Source: CALOCN01 sp942491735 (lineage in GTDB: Bacteria; Eisenbacteria; RBG-16-71-46; JABDJR01). Taken from it: 64,000 bases of DNA. Of this stretch, positions 1 to 9,539 are shown piece after piece. Below the pieces are notes generated by a model that saw only the letters and a list, made by a program, of their open reading frames with translations, was not told the origin of the DNA and ran no database searches. Position 1 is the first letter of the stretch. Each line of letters starts with the position of its first letter. Made by a program: the position numbers and the translations under genes. Location of the stretch: NCBI GenBank assembly GCA_942491735.1, contig CALOCN010000013.1:100815-164814 (forward strand), written 5' to 3'.

Positions 1-340
1 CTCGGTGGCCGGGTTCCTGGACATCGATTACCACCGTCAGGCGAAGAGCCAGGTCAAGGCGACGTTCGAGGCGCCGCCTACCTCGGTTGCGCCGCGGGTT
101 CTCCGGTACCCGTTCGGCACTTCCGCCCAGAACACCTTTGCCGTGCTGCGGTTCTCCCGGACCGGGTCCGAGTACGTGAAGGTGGGTTGTTCCTTTGTCG
201 AATTTGGAGATCGGGGTCCGGGGCGTCTGGCCACGGCCGACCCGTTGAAGTTCAAGGATGGCCCAACCTGGTCATCGCAGTTCCCGGTATGCCACCGGGA
301 TTGGCTCACCACCTTGCGGGTGCAACGCCCGAATCCATGA
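1..340 (+). CDS. C-terminal part of an unrecognised protein (truncated by window edge)
   Basis: The reading frame is open from the first bases and ends at TGA 338-340; a GTG at position 5 is only the first possible start, so the gene probably begins upstream. The visible ~111 residues show no signal peptide, membrane segment or familiar motif. It ends 7 bp before the next gene on the same strand, which suggests co-transcription with the papain-like protein and the membrane glycosyltransferase. I cannot assign a function. Confidence 0.55.
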   Translation, partial: SVAGFLDIDYHRQAKSQVKATFEAPPTSVAPRVLRYPFGTSAQNTFAVLRFSRTGSEYVKVGCSFVEFGDRGPGRLATADPLKFKDGPTWSSQFPVCHRDWLTTLRVQRPNP

Positions 341-347
341 GGTCCTG

Positions 348-1187
348 ATGCGTTACTCCAAACAAACCAAGCTGAACCCGATCCAGATCAAGTCGACCGC
401 GTCGGCGAAGACGTTTGTTGCCTCGATCGAGAAGGGCACCACCGTTTTCGAACGGGAAGGTGGGTTGCTGCTGGTGGGTGGGACGAGTCCCCGGAACATC
501 GAAGTGCGCCGGGCGCAATCGTTCCTGCGCTGGGACCGATCCCCCAGCACCTGGTCCCACGCCGCCGTGCTCCTGCGTTGGCCCAACAACGCCACTCCGC
601 GGGATCTGGTGGGTGCTGAGATTTCATTGGAACCCGCGAACCCCCAGCAGCAGGTACCCGAGCGGGGCGGGGTGACCCTGTTCCGGGGATCGGACTATGC
701 GAACCGCGAGCGGTATCCGCACCTCGCCTTCGCCACATTGTGTCGCCGGAAGGGATTGAAGAAGTCGGAGAACGACAAGGTGACCCATGAGCTGAAGGGC
801 CTCAAGGAGAAGATCCAGGAAGCCGCGCTCAACCCCAACAAGGACCGGGTGCGCTATCCCTTCTGGAACTGGACCGCGGTCTGGTCCGGGTACGCCATGA
901 ACCCGGAGTCGCGGGCCAATCCCCTCCTGGAAGCGATTCCCCACCCGGGTGCGGCCTTCTGTGAGTACGTCTATGGCGCGGCGGGGATCGATCTCACCCC
1001 CGGGGCCCTGGAACCCAATGCGGCCCCCGAGGTTCTGTGGAGCACGCTCAAGTTCTGGCACGAGAGCGTGGAGGGGCTTGGGTGCGAGCTCAAGGTGTGG
1101 ACCCTGGGCGAACGGGATGTGCCCCCGCGGCGGGAACCGCTTGAGGGGCAGCTCGAGGACGAGTACGCGGAGATGCTGAAGGGGTGA
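348..1187 (+). CDS. putative permuted papain-like (YiiX/NlpC-type) cysteine hydrolase
   Basis: 279 residues starting at ATG 348, with GAGG 5 bases upstream. An earlier in-frame ATG at 258 would overlap the preceding gene and has no better ribosome site. Near the N-terminal third is WSHAAVLLRW, and near residue 204 is FCEYVYGAAGIDLTPG. A His in a Ser-His-x-x-hydrophobic strand followed much later by a Cys at a helix start (C-[SE]-x-[VL]-Y-x-A-x-G-I-x-L) is the pattern of circularly permuted NlpC/P60 proteins of the YiiX/YebB type, which cleave amide or ester bonds in peptidoglycan or lipids. No signal peptide is visible, so it may act in the cytoplasm or be an exported effector. The stop overlaps the start of the next gene by 4 bp (GTGA). 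The fold call is a motif inference. Confidence 0.5.
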   Translation: MRYSKQTKLNPIQIKSTASAKTFVASIEKGTTVFEREGGLLLVGGTSPRNIEVRRAQSFLRWDRSPSTWSHAAVLLRWPNNATPRDLVGAEISLEPANPQQQVPERGGVTLFRGSDYANRERYPHLAFATLCRRKGLKKSENDKVTHELKGLKEKIQEAALNPNKDRVRYPFWNWTAVWSGYAMNPESRANPLLEAIPHPGAAFCEYVYGAAGIDLTPGALEPNAAPEVLWSTLKFWHESVEGLGCELKVWTLGERDVPPRREPLEGQLEDEYAEMLKG

Positions 1188-3004
1188 CACGCCAACAACT
1201 CCTTCTGATCGCCCTACTGCTGATCGGCGTTACCCTCGCCGTGTTCTGGCCGTCCCTAGACGGTGAGTTCCTGCGCTATGACGAAGAGGCGTACCTCACC
1301 CGGAACCCCATCGTCCAACAGGGGCTGACCGCGGACGGCGTGTCCTGGGCGTTCAGCCTGGACCCCGCCACCATCTACTGGCACCCCCTGACCTGGCTTT
1401 CCCACATGATCGATGTGGAGCTCTACGGGCTGGACCCGTGGGGGCATCACCTGGGGAGCGTGCTGCTGCATGCCCTGTGCACGGTGCTGCTGTTCCTGCT
1501 GCTGGTGCGAGCCACCGGCCTGCTGTGGCCTGCCGCGTGGGTCGCGGCGCTCTTCTCGCTGCATCCTCTCCACGTGGAGTCGGTGTGCTGGGCGGCCGAA
1601 CGGAAGGATGTGCTGTCGGCTTTCTTCTGGATGCTCACCCTGCTGCTCTACGGGGAGTACGCGAAGCGACCGGTTGCGGGTCGGTATGCCCTGGTGTTGA
1701 TGGCTTTTGCCCTGGGCCTCATGGCCAAGCCCATGCTGGTTACGTTGCCGTTCGTGCTGCTGTTGTGGGATGTCTGGCCGTTGCGACGGGTGGCGGACCG
1801 TGGATGGGGTCGGTTAGTGATGGAGAAGCTGCCGCTCCTGGTGCTGGCCGGAGCGGCGAGCGTGATGGCGTTTCTGGTCCAGCGGGACCTGGGCGCGGTG
1901 AGCAAGCTGGGTGAGTTGCCGTTGGGGATCCGTTTGGGGAACGCGGTGGTTTCCTACGCGGCGTACCTGCGGGATACGGTGTGGCCGCTGGGGTTGACCA
2001 CGTACTACCCGCACCCGCGTTTGGGATTGGATGGTGCGGACGTAGCGCTGGCGGGGGCCGCGCTGCTGGTGATCAGCGCCCTGGTCGTTTGGCAACGACG
2101 CCGGCTCTATCTTCCCGTGGGTTGGCTCTGGTACCTGGGCACCCTGGTTCCGGTGATCGGTGTTGTTCAGGCCGGTGATCAGGCCCGGGCGGACCGGTTC
2201 ACCTACATCCCCTTGATAGGGGTGTTTGTCATGGTGGCCTTTGGGCTGCACGCCCTGCTTGCCGGTTGGGCGCACACCCGAGGCCGGCGTGTTGGCGTGG
2301 GGGCGCTGGCGGGGGTGGTGTTGGGCGCGTTGGTCTCGGTCACGTTGTTCCAGATCCAGACCTGGCAGAACTCCACCGCGCTGTGGGAACGGGCGGTGTC
2401 GGTGACGCGCGGAAACTACTTCGCTCACAACAATCTGGGGCAGGCCTACAACGATACCGGGCGGTTCGCGGAAGCGGCCGAGCAGTACAGCACAGCCATC
2501 GCCTTCAATCCGTCCTGGCCCCAGGGCTACAGCAACCTGGGCAACGCGCTGGTCAAGAGCGGTCGGGTGGAGGAGGGAATCGCGCAGTTGGAGATCGCGC
2601 TGCAGAAGCAGAACGCGGTGACGGGAGGCCGCGGGGACGACATCACCGGCGTCATGCACTACAGCATGGGACTGGCCCTGGGCGCGGCGGATCGGCACGC
2701 GGAAGCGGTGACCCACCTGCAACGCGCGTTGGAGCTGAAACCGGAGTTTCCCGCCGCCAACTATGCCCTGGGCACCCGGTACGAAGCCCTGGGAGATCAC
2801 GCCGCGGCAGTGGTTCAGTTTCGTGAGGCGCTGCGCGGGCAGCCGGGCATGATTCCCGCGCGCAACAACCTGGCCGTGGCGTTATTCCGCACCGGGGACT
2901 ACGCCGGGGCGTGGGAACAGGTGCAGGCGTGCCGGGAGCAGGGGTTTGAGCCAGCCGAGGGGTTCGTGCGGGCGTTGACGGAAAGAATGCCGGAGCCGCG
3001 GTAG
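1184..3004 (+). CDS. TMTC-like membrane glycosyltransferase with C-terminal TPR repeats
   Basis: 606 residues. GTG 1184 overlaps the previous stop by 4 bp, indicating translational coupling. The N-terminal ~400 residues are polytopic (about 9-10 hydrophobic segments), starting with a transmembrane helix followed by the DGEFLRYDEEAYLTRNP segment with acidic residues just outside the membrane, as in GT-C transferases. WHPLTWLSHMIDVELYGLDPWGHH and LHPLHVESVCWAAERKDVLS are the signatures of the bacterial relatives of TMTC/PMT O-mannosyltransferases. From about residue 405 to the end there are at least four TPRs (NNLGQAYNDTGRFAEAAEQY, SNLGNALVKSGRVEEGIAQL, and others), facing the non-cytoplasmic side. 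The expected role is transfer of a sugar from a lipid-linked donor to exported proteins; the acceptor is unknown. Length and architecture are normal for the family. Confidence 0.75.
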   Translation: MTRQQLLLIALLLIGVTLAVFWPSLDGEFLRYDEEAYLTRNPIVQQGLTADGVSWAFSLDPATIYWHPLTWLSHMIDVELYGLDPWGHHLGSVLLHALCTVLLFLLLVRATGLLWPAAWVAALFSLHPLHVESVCWAAERKDVLSAFFWMLTLLLYGEYAKRPVAGRYALVLMAFALGLMAKPMLVTLPFVLLLWDVWPLRRVADRGWGRLVMEKLPLLVLAGAASVMAFLVQRDLGAVSKLGELPLGIRLGNAVVSYAAYLRDTVWPLGLTTYYPHPRLGLDGADVALAGAALLVISALVVWQRRRLYLPVGWLWYLGTLVPVIGVVQAGDQARADRFTYIPLIGVFVMVAFGLHALLAGWAHTRGRRVGVGALAGVVLGALVSVTLFQIQTWQNSTALWERAVSVTRGNYFAHNNLGQAYNDTGRFAEAAEQYSTAIAFNPSWPQGYSNLGNALVKSGRVEEGIAQLEIALQKQNAVTGGRGDDITGVMHYSMGLALGAADRHAEAVTHLQRALELKPEFPAANYALGTRYEALGDHAAAVVQFREALRGQPGMIPARNNLAVALFRTGDYAGAWEQVQACREQGFEPAEGFVRALTERMPEPR

Positions 3005-3042
3005 GAGAGTGCGGGCGGGTTGGGTCAGAGAACGCGTGATCG

Positions 3043-3115
3043 GAGTCCACCCGGGTGGACTCGGGCGACCCCTGTTCACTCCAGCTCCCTAGCCCGGACC
3101 CGTCCCTCCGGGTCC
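3043..3115. other. two GC-rich hairpins downstream of the glycosyltransferase gene
   Basis: Bases 3043-3062 form a perfect 20-bp palindrome (GAGTCCACCCGGGTGGACTC). Bases 3096-3102 and 3109-3115 (GGACCCG/CGGGTCC) form a 7-bp stem with a 6-base loop. There is no following T-tract, so these are not classical intrinsic terminators. They may stabilise the mRNA 3' end or separate the operon from the gene at 3188. Confidence 0.4.
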
Positions 3116-3187
3116 ACACCGCGGGACGCCCTCCCCCCCCGGAACCCCCCGGCGGTGGGGTACACTCATCGTCAAGGAACTGCCCTC

Positions 3188-3832
3188 ATGCGATTCAACC
3201 TACCGGTCGTGCTCCTCGTCGTCTGCGCCGTGGTGACCATGGGTCCCAAGCTGGGTCCGCCGGACACCGGGGGGTGGACCGGGGCGCCCGCACTGGGCGG
3301 CTTCCGGGCCGAGATGACCTGCAACGAGGCGCCCTGTCACGGGGAGTTCCGGCTCAACCTCAACGGGCAGCTTGAGATCCTGGGGGTCCCGGATGCCTAC
3401 ACCCCAGGAACCACCTACACGCTCACCGTGCGGCTCACCTCTGCCATGAACCAGCTCTACCCGGCGCGTCGTTGGGGATTCGAGTGCGTTGTGCTGAGAT
3501 TGGACACCGGGGTGAGCACGGGGACCGTCCATCCCGGCGATCTCAAGCTGGCGGAGAAACCCACCTACCCCGGTCGCACCTACATCAGCCATGACGGGCT
3601 GACCAACCTCCAGGGGATGGGGAGCCCGGTGAGCTGGGAGTTCGCGTGGGAGGCGCCGCCGGAATCCGTGGGCCCCATCGCGTTCTACGCCGCGGGAAAC
3701 GCTGGGGACGGCGACGGCACCAAGGCGGGCGACGCGATCTATACGGCATCGGCGACGACGGTTGCGGCGGCGACTCCCGTGGTGAGACGGACCTGGGGAC
3801 AGATCAAGCGGAGCGCCTCGCGCAACCGGTGA
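3188..3832 (+). CDS. exported Reeler / choice-of-anchor V domain protein
   Basis: 214 residues from ATG 3188, preceded by AAGGA; the longer frame from 3020 lacks a ribosome site. MRFNLPVVLLVVCAVVTM is a signal peptide or membrane anchor. The mature part begins with MTCNEAPCHGEF (paired Cys), then a beta-rich domain with YTPGTTYTLTVRL, RWGFECVVLRLD, VSWEFAWEAPPESVGPIAFYAAGNAGDGDGTKAGD and IYTAS. This is the pattern of the bacterial choice-of-anchor V (Reeler-like) domain found on exported proteins with C-terminal anchors. Here only a short basic tail (TWGQIKRSASRNR) follows, so no sorting domain is seen. Likely extracytoplasmic; function otherwise unknown. Confidence 0.65.
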   Translation: MRFNLPVVLLVVCAVVTMGPKLGPPDTGGWTGAPALGGFRAEMTCNEAPCHGEFRLNLNGQLEILGVPDAYTPGTTYTLTVRLTSAMNQLYPARRWGFECVVLRLDTGVSTGTVHPGDLKLAEKPTYPGRTYISHDGLTNLQGMGSPVSWEFAWEAPPESVGPIAFYAAGNAGDGDGTKAGDAIYTASATTVAAATPVVRRTWGQIKRSASRNR

Positions 3833-3943
3833 TCCCCGTTTTTAGCGAGCCGCCCCGCACGTCACGGCGCCCGGCAGCGCCAGCTTCGACCGGCGCGTCG
3901 CGGAAGTCGCCCGGGATCCCCACCCGCGCGCGGTCCTTGTGAC

Positions 3944-6538
3944 CTACTCGTTCCCCTGCCAGTTCAGCACGAAACGAATGGGCTGGCCACCGGTGATTTG
4001 ATCCGGGTTTTCGATCATCCAGAAGGTATCGTCGCCGGCCACGCTGTAGACGATGGATCGATCCGGGTCCACGTGCGAGGTGAACAGTCTTGTCGGACGC
4101 TCGATGTAGGGTTTGCCGTTCTCGAACTGGATGGGTGTTTCCATCAGCGTCACGTCATCGGCAAGGTAGTAGATCCTGGTTCCGTCCGCAGACCAGCGAG
4201 GTGCCTCACCGCCTTCGGTCGAAACCTGCCGGCGACCGGTCAGGGCGGGAAAGTCCTGGAGATAGATCTGGCGCGTACCCGATCGTTGGGATTGGTAGAC
4301 GATCCACTTTCCGTCCGGGGAAAACTGACCCTGGAGGGCGTCGTCGATCAGCCTGCGGGTCTCTCCGGATTCCAGGTCGTGAATCCACAGGGAGATATCG
4401 CCCTCGCCCGTTCTGCTCCACATGAGGTATCGCCCGTCGCGGGACCAGTCATGGGTGCAGTCGTCCACGGCTTTTGAGTTGGTGACGAACTGCTGTGAGC
4501 CGACTCCGCTGGCCGGGATGATGCAGATGTTGCTGCTGTCGGCATGGGCGAGAAGCGTCCCGTCCGGGGACCAGACCGGATCGTCGGCCTGTCCGTTGAA
4601 CGTCATGCGCGTTGTCACGCCCCGATTGATCTCAAAGACCCAAAGGTCGAATTCGTTGGCCTCGACATCGAACTTCGAGTAGGCGATCTGGTCGCCTTGC
4701 GGAGAGAGCGCCGGATCGCTGATCGCGCCAAGGTGGGTGAAGGAGTCAAGGACATCCCCCGCCCGACTGTAGTGGGCGAGCCGTGACGTGCTCACGTCCG
4801 AAGCAGTGGGCAAGTACGCCACCCGGCCACCCCGGGAGACCGAATAGACCGCGCGCCCGAAGTTGGAGCTGACATGGAGTCCCGTGAGGACGGTCCGGGG
4901 ATCTCCTGTGAAGGTGGCGCTAGCCTCATCAAAGGGCCGTGCGAACAGGACGTCTTCGTTCATGTAGTAGAGCAGACCGTCCCGGTACTCGGCCTGGGTG
5001 AATCCCGGAATCAGAAGCTTGGCCGTGTCTCCCTCCGCTTGATAGAACACGCCATCCGGGTTCCCAAGACCCAAGTAGAGAAGCCCGTGGTCCAGGAACT
5101 GCGGCCAACGGTGTGAGAATTCGCCTTCTTTCAGGGTCGTACGATCTTCCGGCGTACCTCCCAGGGCGTCGATGGTCTGGAGCCCGCTGTTGAACCGGGG
5201 CGAAAAGACGATCGTCCCGTCCTCGTGCCAGGCACCCCCGCGTCCGCTGCCCGCCTCGCAGAGACTGATGGGAGCGCCCCCGACCACCGGGACCCGTCTC
5301 AGGTGGGTTTCATTGAAGAAGCCGATCTGGGATCCATCTGGAGACCAGAAGGGATTGATGGCGCCATCGGTTCCACTGATCCGGTGGCTCTCCCCGTCGG
5401 CCAGGTTGCGCACCCACAATGAACGCTTACCAAGCGAGTCCGCGGTGGCAAAGGCCAGGCGCGTGCCGTCCGGGGAGAAGGCGAGGTGGCCGCCGCTCGC
5501 CGGCATGAGCTGCTCGGCGGGTGGCAGGAGAATGGCACCCTGGATGGTCTGCTGAGGTGGGGTGGGCTTGAGGGTCCAGGCCAATGCGGCCGCGAGAACG
5601 GTCAAGACAAGCAGGGCGGGGACGAGGAGCTTGGGGATGCCACGAGCGGCGGGTGCGGATACAACCTGGGGCTCGGGTGTTTCGTCGCTCTCCCCTGCTT
5701 CCAGGAGAATCCGCGCCTCGCCGATATCCCGCAGGCGCTGCTTGGGATTCTTGGTGAGGCAGCGCTCAATGAGATGACGCAATGCGCGCGGCGTGGTGTC
5801 GGGAAGCGTGCTCCAGTCGGGCTCGCTCTTGAGCACCGAAGCCAGGATGTCCGAAACGGTGTCCCCTTCGAAGGTCTGCTTTCCGGTGAGCAACTGGAAC
5901 AGCACCACGCCGTAGGCCCAGATGTCGGTGCGCTTGTCCACCCGCTGACCGCGGGCCTGTTCCGGGCTCATGTAGGCCGCGGTGCCCAGGATGACGTTGG
6001 CTCCGGTCATCATGCCGGTGAGGGTGGGCGATTGGGTGAGCGCCGGGTTGGACTCGGACGGGTCGCCCTCGATGGCCTTGGCCAAACCGAAGTCCAGCAC
6101 CTTGATCTGACCGTCCGGGCGCATGAGGATGTTGGCCGGTTTGAGGTCGCGGTGGATCACGCCGCTCTCGTGGGCGGCTTCCAGGGCGTCGGCGACCTGC
6201 TTCGCGATGGGAATCACGTTCTCGGGGGTGAGGGGGCCGCGTTGGAGCGCGATGGCCAGGTCCTCGCCCTCGACCAGTTCCATGATGAGACACTGGTGCC
6301 CTTCGGATTCCTCCAGGCCGTAGACCGCGGCAATGTTGGGATGGTTGAGCGAAGCGAGGAGCTGGGCCTCGCGCTCGAACCGGCCCAGGCGTTCGGGGTC
6401 CTCCAGGAGATGGGACGGGAGCACCTTGATGGCCACATCCCGTTTGAGCTTGGAGTCCTGGGCGCGATAGACCTCGCCCATGCCGCCCTCACCGATCTTG
6501 TCGACGATGGAGTAGTTGGAGAAGGACTTGCCGATCAT
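3944..6538 (-). CDS. transmembrane Ser/Thr protein kinase with extracytoplasmic TolB-like beta-propeller
   Basis: 864 residues. Residues ~8-275 are a complete Hanks-type kinase: glycine loop GEGGMGEV, VAIKVL lysine, HRDLKPAN catalytic loop, DFGLAK and GTAAYMSPEQARG activation segment. One hydrophobic helix near residues 305-325 (LLVPALLVLTVLAAALAWTL) crosses the membrane. The remaining ~520 residues are WD40/PD40 blades with repeated FSPDGT, WSPDGS and WSADGT motifs, a TolB-type propeller probably sensing envelope ligands or binding a partner. The protein ends FVLNWQGNE, a tail often seen in this family. It lies 42 bp downstream of another receptor kinase on the same strand, so the two are probably co-transcribed. 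Substrate unknown. Confidence 0.9.
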   Translation of the reverse strand: MIGKSFSNYSIVDKIGEGGMGEVYRAQDSKLKRDVAIKVLPSHLLEDPERLGRFEREAQLLASLNHPNIAAVYGLEESEGHQCLIMELVEGEDLAIALQRGPLTPENVIPIAKQVADALEAAHESGVIHRDLKPANILMRPDGQIKVLDFGLAKAIEGDPSESNPALTQSPTLTGMMTGANVILGTAAYMSPEQARGQRVDKRTDIWAYGVVLFQLLTGKQTFEGDTVSDILASVLKSEPDWSTLPDTTPRALRHLIERCLTKNPKQRLRDIGEARILLEAGESDETPEPQVVSAPAARGIPKLLVPALLVLTVLAAALAWTLKPTPPQQTIQGAILLPPAEQLMPASGGHLAFSPDGTRLAFATADSLGKRSLWVRNLADGESHRISGTDGAINPFWSPDGSQIGFFNETHLRRVPVVGGAPISLCEAGSGRGGAWHEDGTIVFSPRFNSGLQTIDALGGTPEDRTTLKEGEFSHRWPQFLDHGLLYLGLGNPDGVFYQAEGDTAKLLIPGFTQAEYRDGLLYYMNEDVLFARPFDEASATFTGDPRTVLTGLHVSSNFGRAVYSVSRGGRVAYLPTASDVSTSRLAHYSRAGDVLDSFTHLGAISDPALSPQGDQIAYSKFDVEANEFDLWVFEINRGVTTRMTFNGQADDPVWSPDGTLLAHADSSNICIIPASGVGSQQFVTNSKAVDDCTHDWSRDGRYLMWSRTGEGDISLWIHDLESGETRRLIDDALQGQFSPDGKWIVYQSQRSGTRQIYLQDFPALTGRRQVSTEGGEAPRWSADGTRIYYLADDVTLMETPIQFENGKPYIERPTRLFTSHVDPDRSIVYSVAGDDTFWMIENPDQITGGQPIRFVLNWQGNE

Positions 6539-6580
6539 TGAGGGGTTCTCCGGGGGGGCTCGGGAAAAGGACGAGGAAGT

Positions 6581-9301
6581 CTAGGGTGCCTGGTTGAGGA
6601 GTTCCTGAACCGCCGGGTGATCGAGGTGCCTGCGCACCATGTCCTCCTGACTCAACGAGATCGGGGTCACCCCGCTGTAGGGATCGGCGAGTCGATCCCG
6701 AAGGAGTGCGACGGCTTTCTCGACGTCCCCCAGGGCCAGGTGGATCAGGGCCTGGTCCAGGAGCACGTCGCGTCCGTTGATCGCGTCGACCGAGATCGGG
6801 GAGAGGTCCAGGGCCATCTGGATATCCCTTAGGGCCTCTTCCCTCCGCCCGGCAAGGGCCAGGATGCGGGCGCGGCCAACCCGACGTCGATAGTCCCGCG
6901 GCGACTCGGCGATGCCCTGGTCGTAGTCGGCGAGGGCCTTCTCCAACTCCTCCGTTCCCGGCCTTCCGGCCCGCCACATGGCCCGATAGATTTCGGAGGA
7001 CTTGGGTGTCCATTCGGACGGATGGTCCATCAGGGGGAAGGGAGCGGCCCTGGCGTACTCGATGGCGTCGTCGTAACGACCCTCCTGGTCGGCCAGCCAG
7101 CCCTTCGCGTAGACCAGGATGGGGTGATCGGGATCGGGGAACTCCGCGATGGTGCGTTTGAGAGGATCCAGGTCCCCGGTCCAGTTGTACCGCTGCCAAT
7201 CGTAGACAAGGAGAGCAACCAGATCGTCGGGATTCACCTCGGCGTGCTTGCGGAAGGCGCGGTCGGCGTCCTCGAACCGCCGCATCATTCTGTAGCTCTC
7301 TCCCAACTCGCCCCAGGCCCCCAGGGGATCCAGGATCCGGGCCTGTTCGAGCAGTCGGGTGGACTCCTCCCAGCGTCCGGCGCGACGCAGGACGTACGCG
7401 GCCGCATCCATGACCTCGGGGTTGGAATCCAGCTCGCCGGTTTTCTCGAACTCGGCGTAGGCCCGGTCGTACTGCTTGCGACCCCAGTAGTAGTAGTAAC
7501 CCAGCGCGAGGTGGGCGTGAATTGAACCCGGATCCAGCTCCATGGCCCTGTCCGCGGCGGCACGGGCTTCAGCGAGTTCTTCCTCGCTGATGGCTCCCGA
7601 GAGCCCCTCAAGCGAAATTCGCTGGGAGAGGTAGGCCCATGCTTCCCCGAACTCCGGGTCCAGTTCCAACGCACGCCGTAGGAGGCCCATCCCCTCCTTG
7701 CGCGCGTCGGGAGTGGAGAACCCATCCATCAACTTGCGGGCGCGCAAGTACAGGCGCAGGGCCTCGATGTTTTCGGTGGGAGCCTCCGTGGACTCCACGG
7801 TGAGATCCGACTGGCCGATCGCTGCGCCCAGTTGGGCCACGATGCCCTGGGCGATGCGGGTCTGCACTTCAAACAGATCGGCCACGTCTTCGTCGTAGCG
7901 TTCGGACCAGAGCTGGACATCGTCGGCGGCACGGGTGAGGTGCGGCGTCACCCTAACGCGCCCCGCGCCGTCGTCCGACTTCTGCCACCGGACGGAGCCG
8001 TCGATGATGTACTCCACGCCCAGTTCCTGGCCGATCTGGGTCATGGTCTTGTCGCTGTCGGCGAACTTGGCTGCGGACTGCCGGGAAATGACCCCAAAGC
8101 TCTTGATGCCGGCAAGGCGGCTCATGAGCTCTTCGCTGACGCCGTCGGCGAAGTAGGCATCATCCGGGTCGCCCAGATTCTTGAACGGGAGCACCGCAAT
8201 GAGCGTGCGGTCGGCGAGCGGTATTGGGGTTGCGGTGGCCTGCGTGGCCGTCGCTTGCGGGGTCGGGGTGGTCTGGGTCGCCTGTTGCGCGCGGTCCCCC
8301 AGGAACAGCTGCCACACCGCAATCACCGCCGCGATGGCGGCCACGACCACCGCGGGAATCAACCAGGCGGGGCGTCCGCTGGGTTTGTTGTCTACCCGGG
8401 TAGACGGCGCTGCCGCGGCCGGGTGGCTCTCGCTCTCGAGACCACTTTCCGTTTCCTGCTTGAGCCCGTCCAGATCGATCTTGAGATCCTGGGCGGTCTG
8501 GTATCGGCTGTTCGGGTCCTTGGCCAGGCATTTGTGGATGATGCGACCGAGGTGCCGCGGCAGCCCCGCGTTGAGCTGGGAGATGGGCTGGGGCTCGTCC
8601 TTGATCACCGCGCTGATGGTGGACATGCGGGTGTCGCCTTCGAAGGGGCGGCGACCGGTGGCCATCTCGTAGAGAAGAATGCCCAGGGAGAAGATATCGG
8701 TGCGCTGATCCACCGGGAGTCCCTGGGCCTGTTCCGGGGACATGTAGGCCGCGGTGCCCAGGACGTGCCCCTCGGCGGTGGCGTCCTTGTCCACCGGCAG
8801 GGTGGCGCCGTCATCCGGTGCGGCCGGCTCTTCCAGGAGCTTGGCCAAGCCAAAGTCCAGCACCCGGACGTGCTTGCGGGTGTCCACCATGACGTTCATC
8901 GGCTTGAGGTCGCGGTGGGTGATGCCCTTCTGGTGGGCATAGGCAATGGCGTCGGCGATGGGGATGGCGAGATCCAGGAGCTGATTGACCCGGAGTCCGT
9001 GGGTGGGAATCACCGCGTCCAGGGTGGTGCCCTCGATCAGCTCCATGGTGAGGAAGAAGGTGCCGTCCACCTCGTCCACCGAGTGCATGGTGACGATGTT
9101 GGGATGCTGGAGGGTGGCCACCGCCTGGGCTTCCCGCAGGAAGCGGGCGCGGCGTTCGGGGTCCTGGGCGAGATCGGCCGGGAGCACCTTGAGCGCGACC
9201 TCGCGTCCCAGCTTGGTGTCCCTGGCGCGATAGACGTCGCCCATGCCGCCCGCGCCGAGCTTGGATTCGATGCTGTAGTGGGAGAGGGACTTACCGACCA
9301 T
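6581..9301 (-). CDS. transmembrane Ser/Thr protein kinase with TolB-N-like domain and TPRs
   Basis: 906 residues. The N-terminal ~270 residues form an intact kinase domain (GAGGMGDV, VALKVL, HRDLKPMN, DFGLAK, GTAAYMSPEQAQG). A Pro/Ala-rich linker leads to one transmembrane helix near residues 313-333 (LIPAVVVAAIAAVIAVWQLF), then a Thr/Pro/Gln-rich stalk. Residues ~370-500 (IAVLPFKNLGDPDDAYFADGVSEELMSRL and DGSVRW, VQLWSERYD) match the TolB N-terminal-like domain found in bacterial kinases and adenylate cyclases. The rest is a TPR array (ALELDPEFGEAWAYLS and others). The sensor half is therefore extracytoplasmic. It is the first gene of a two-kinase unit, and its sensor differs from that of the downstream kinase, implying different inputs. 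Confidence 0.9.
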   Translation of the reverse strand: MVGKSLSHYSIESKLGAGGMGDVYRARDTKLGREVALKVLPADLAQDPERRARFLREAQAVATLQHPNIVTMHSVDEVDGTFFLTMELIEGTTLDAVIPTHGLRVNQLLDLAIPIADAIAYAHQKGITHRDLKPMNVMVDTRKHVRVLDFGLAKLLEEPAAPDDGATLPVDKDATAEGHVLGTAAYMSPEQAQGLPVDQRTDIFSLGILLYEMATGRRPFEGDTRMSTISAVIKDEPQPISQLNAGLPRHLGRIIHKCLAKDPNSRYQTAQDLKIDLDGLKQETESGLESESHPAAAAPSTRVDNKPSGRPAWLIPAVVVAAIAAVIAVWQLFLGDRAQQATQTTPTPQATATQATATPIPLADRTLIAVLPFKNLGDPDDAYFADGVSEELMSRLAGIKSFGVISRQSAAKFADSDKTMTQIGQELGVEYIIDGSVRWQKSDDGAGRVRVTPHLTRAADDVQLWSERYDEDVADLFEVQTRIAQGIVAQLGAAIGQSDLTVESTEAPTENIEALRLYLRARKLMDGFSTPDARKEGMGLLRRALELDPEFGEAWAYLSQRISLEGLSGAISEEELAEARAAADRAMELDPGSIHAHLALGYYYYWGRKQYDRAYAEFEKTGELDSNPEVMDAAAYVLRRAGRWEESTRLLEQARILDPLGAWGELGESYRMMRRFEDADRAFRKHAEVNPDDLVALLVYDWQRYNWTGDLDPLKRTIAEFPDPDHPILVYAKGWLADQEGRYDDAIEYARAAPFPLMDHPSEWTPKSSEIYRAMWRAGRPGTEELEKALADYDQGIAESPRDYRRRVGRARILALAGRREEALRDIQMALDLSPISVDAINGRDVLLDQALIHLALGDVEKAVALLRDRLADPYSGVTPISLSQEDMVRRHLDHPAVQELLNQAP

Positions 9302-9539
9302 GGGGACGGAGTTTAGCAGGTTGGGGGACGGGGGGGGGGGTGGGGGGGCGCAGGGCGCCGCGGGAAGATCGTGCTGCTGCGTGACGGGAGAATGTTGCAG
9401 GAAGGACTTCGGAGTCGGCGTGTGCAGATTCGAGTCGGGCGGCGTTATTAGGTACAGAGGCTCATTCCAGGTGGGTTCTCACGGGAGAGGTGAAACATGT
9501 CGGGACGAGACATGGAGGGAATGGTAGAAGAGTATATGT
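9302..9539. other. intergenic region with a 10-G tract upstream of the kinase start
   Basis: This spacer separates the divergent kinase and exported-protein genes. At 9330-9347 there are 10 Gs, one T and 7 Gs, which on the minus strand is a poly-C run in the leader of the kinase mRNA about 29 bases before its ATG. It could form a G-quadruplex or be length-variable. No ORF in the spacer looks real. Confidence 0.4.
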
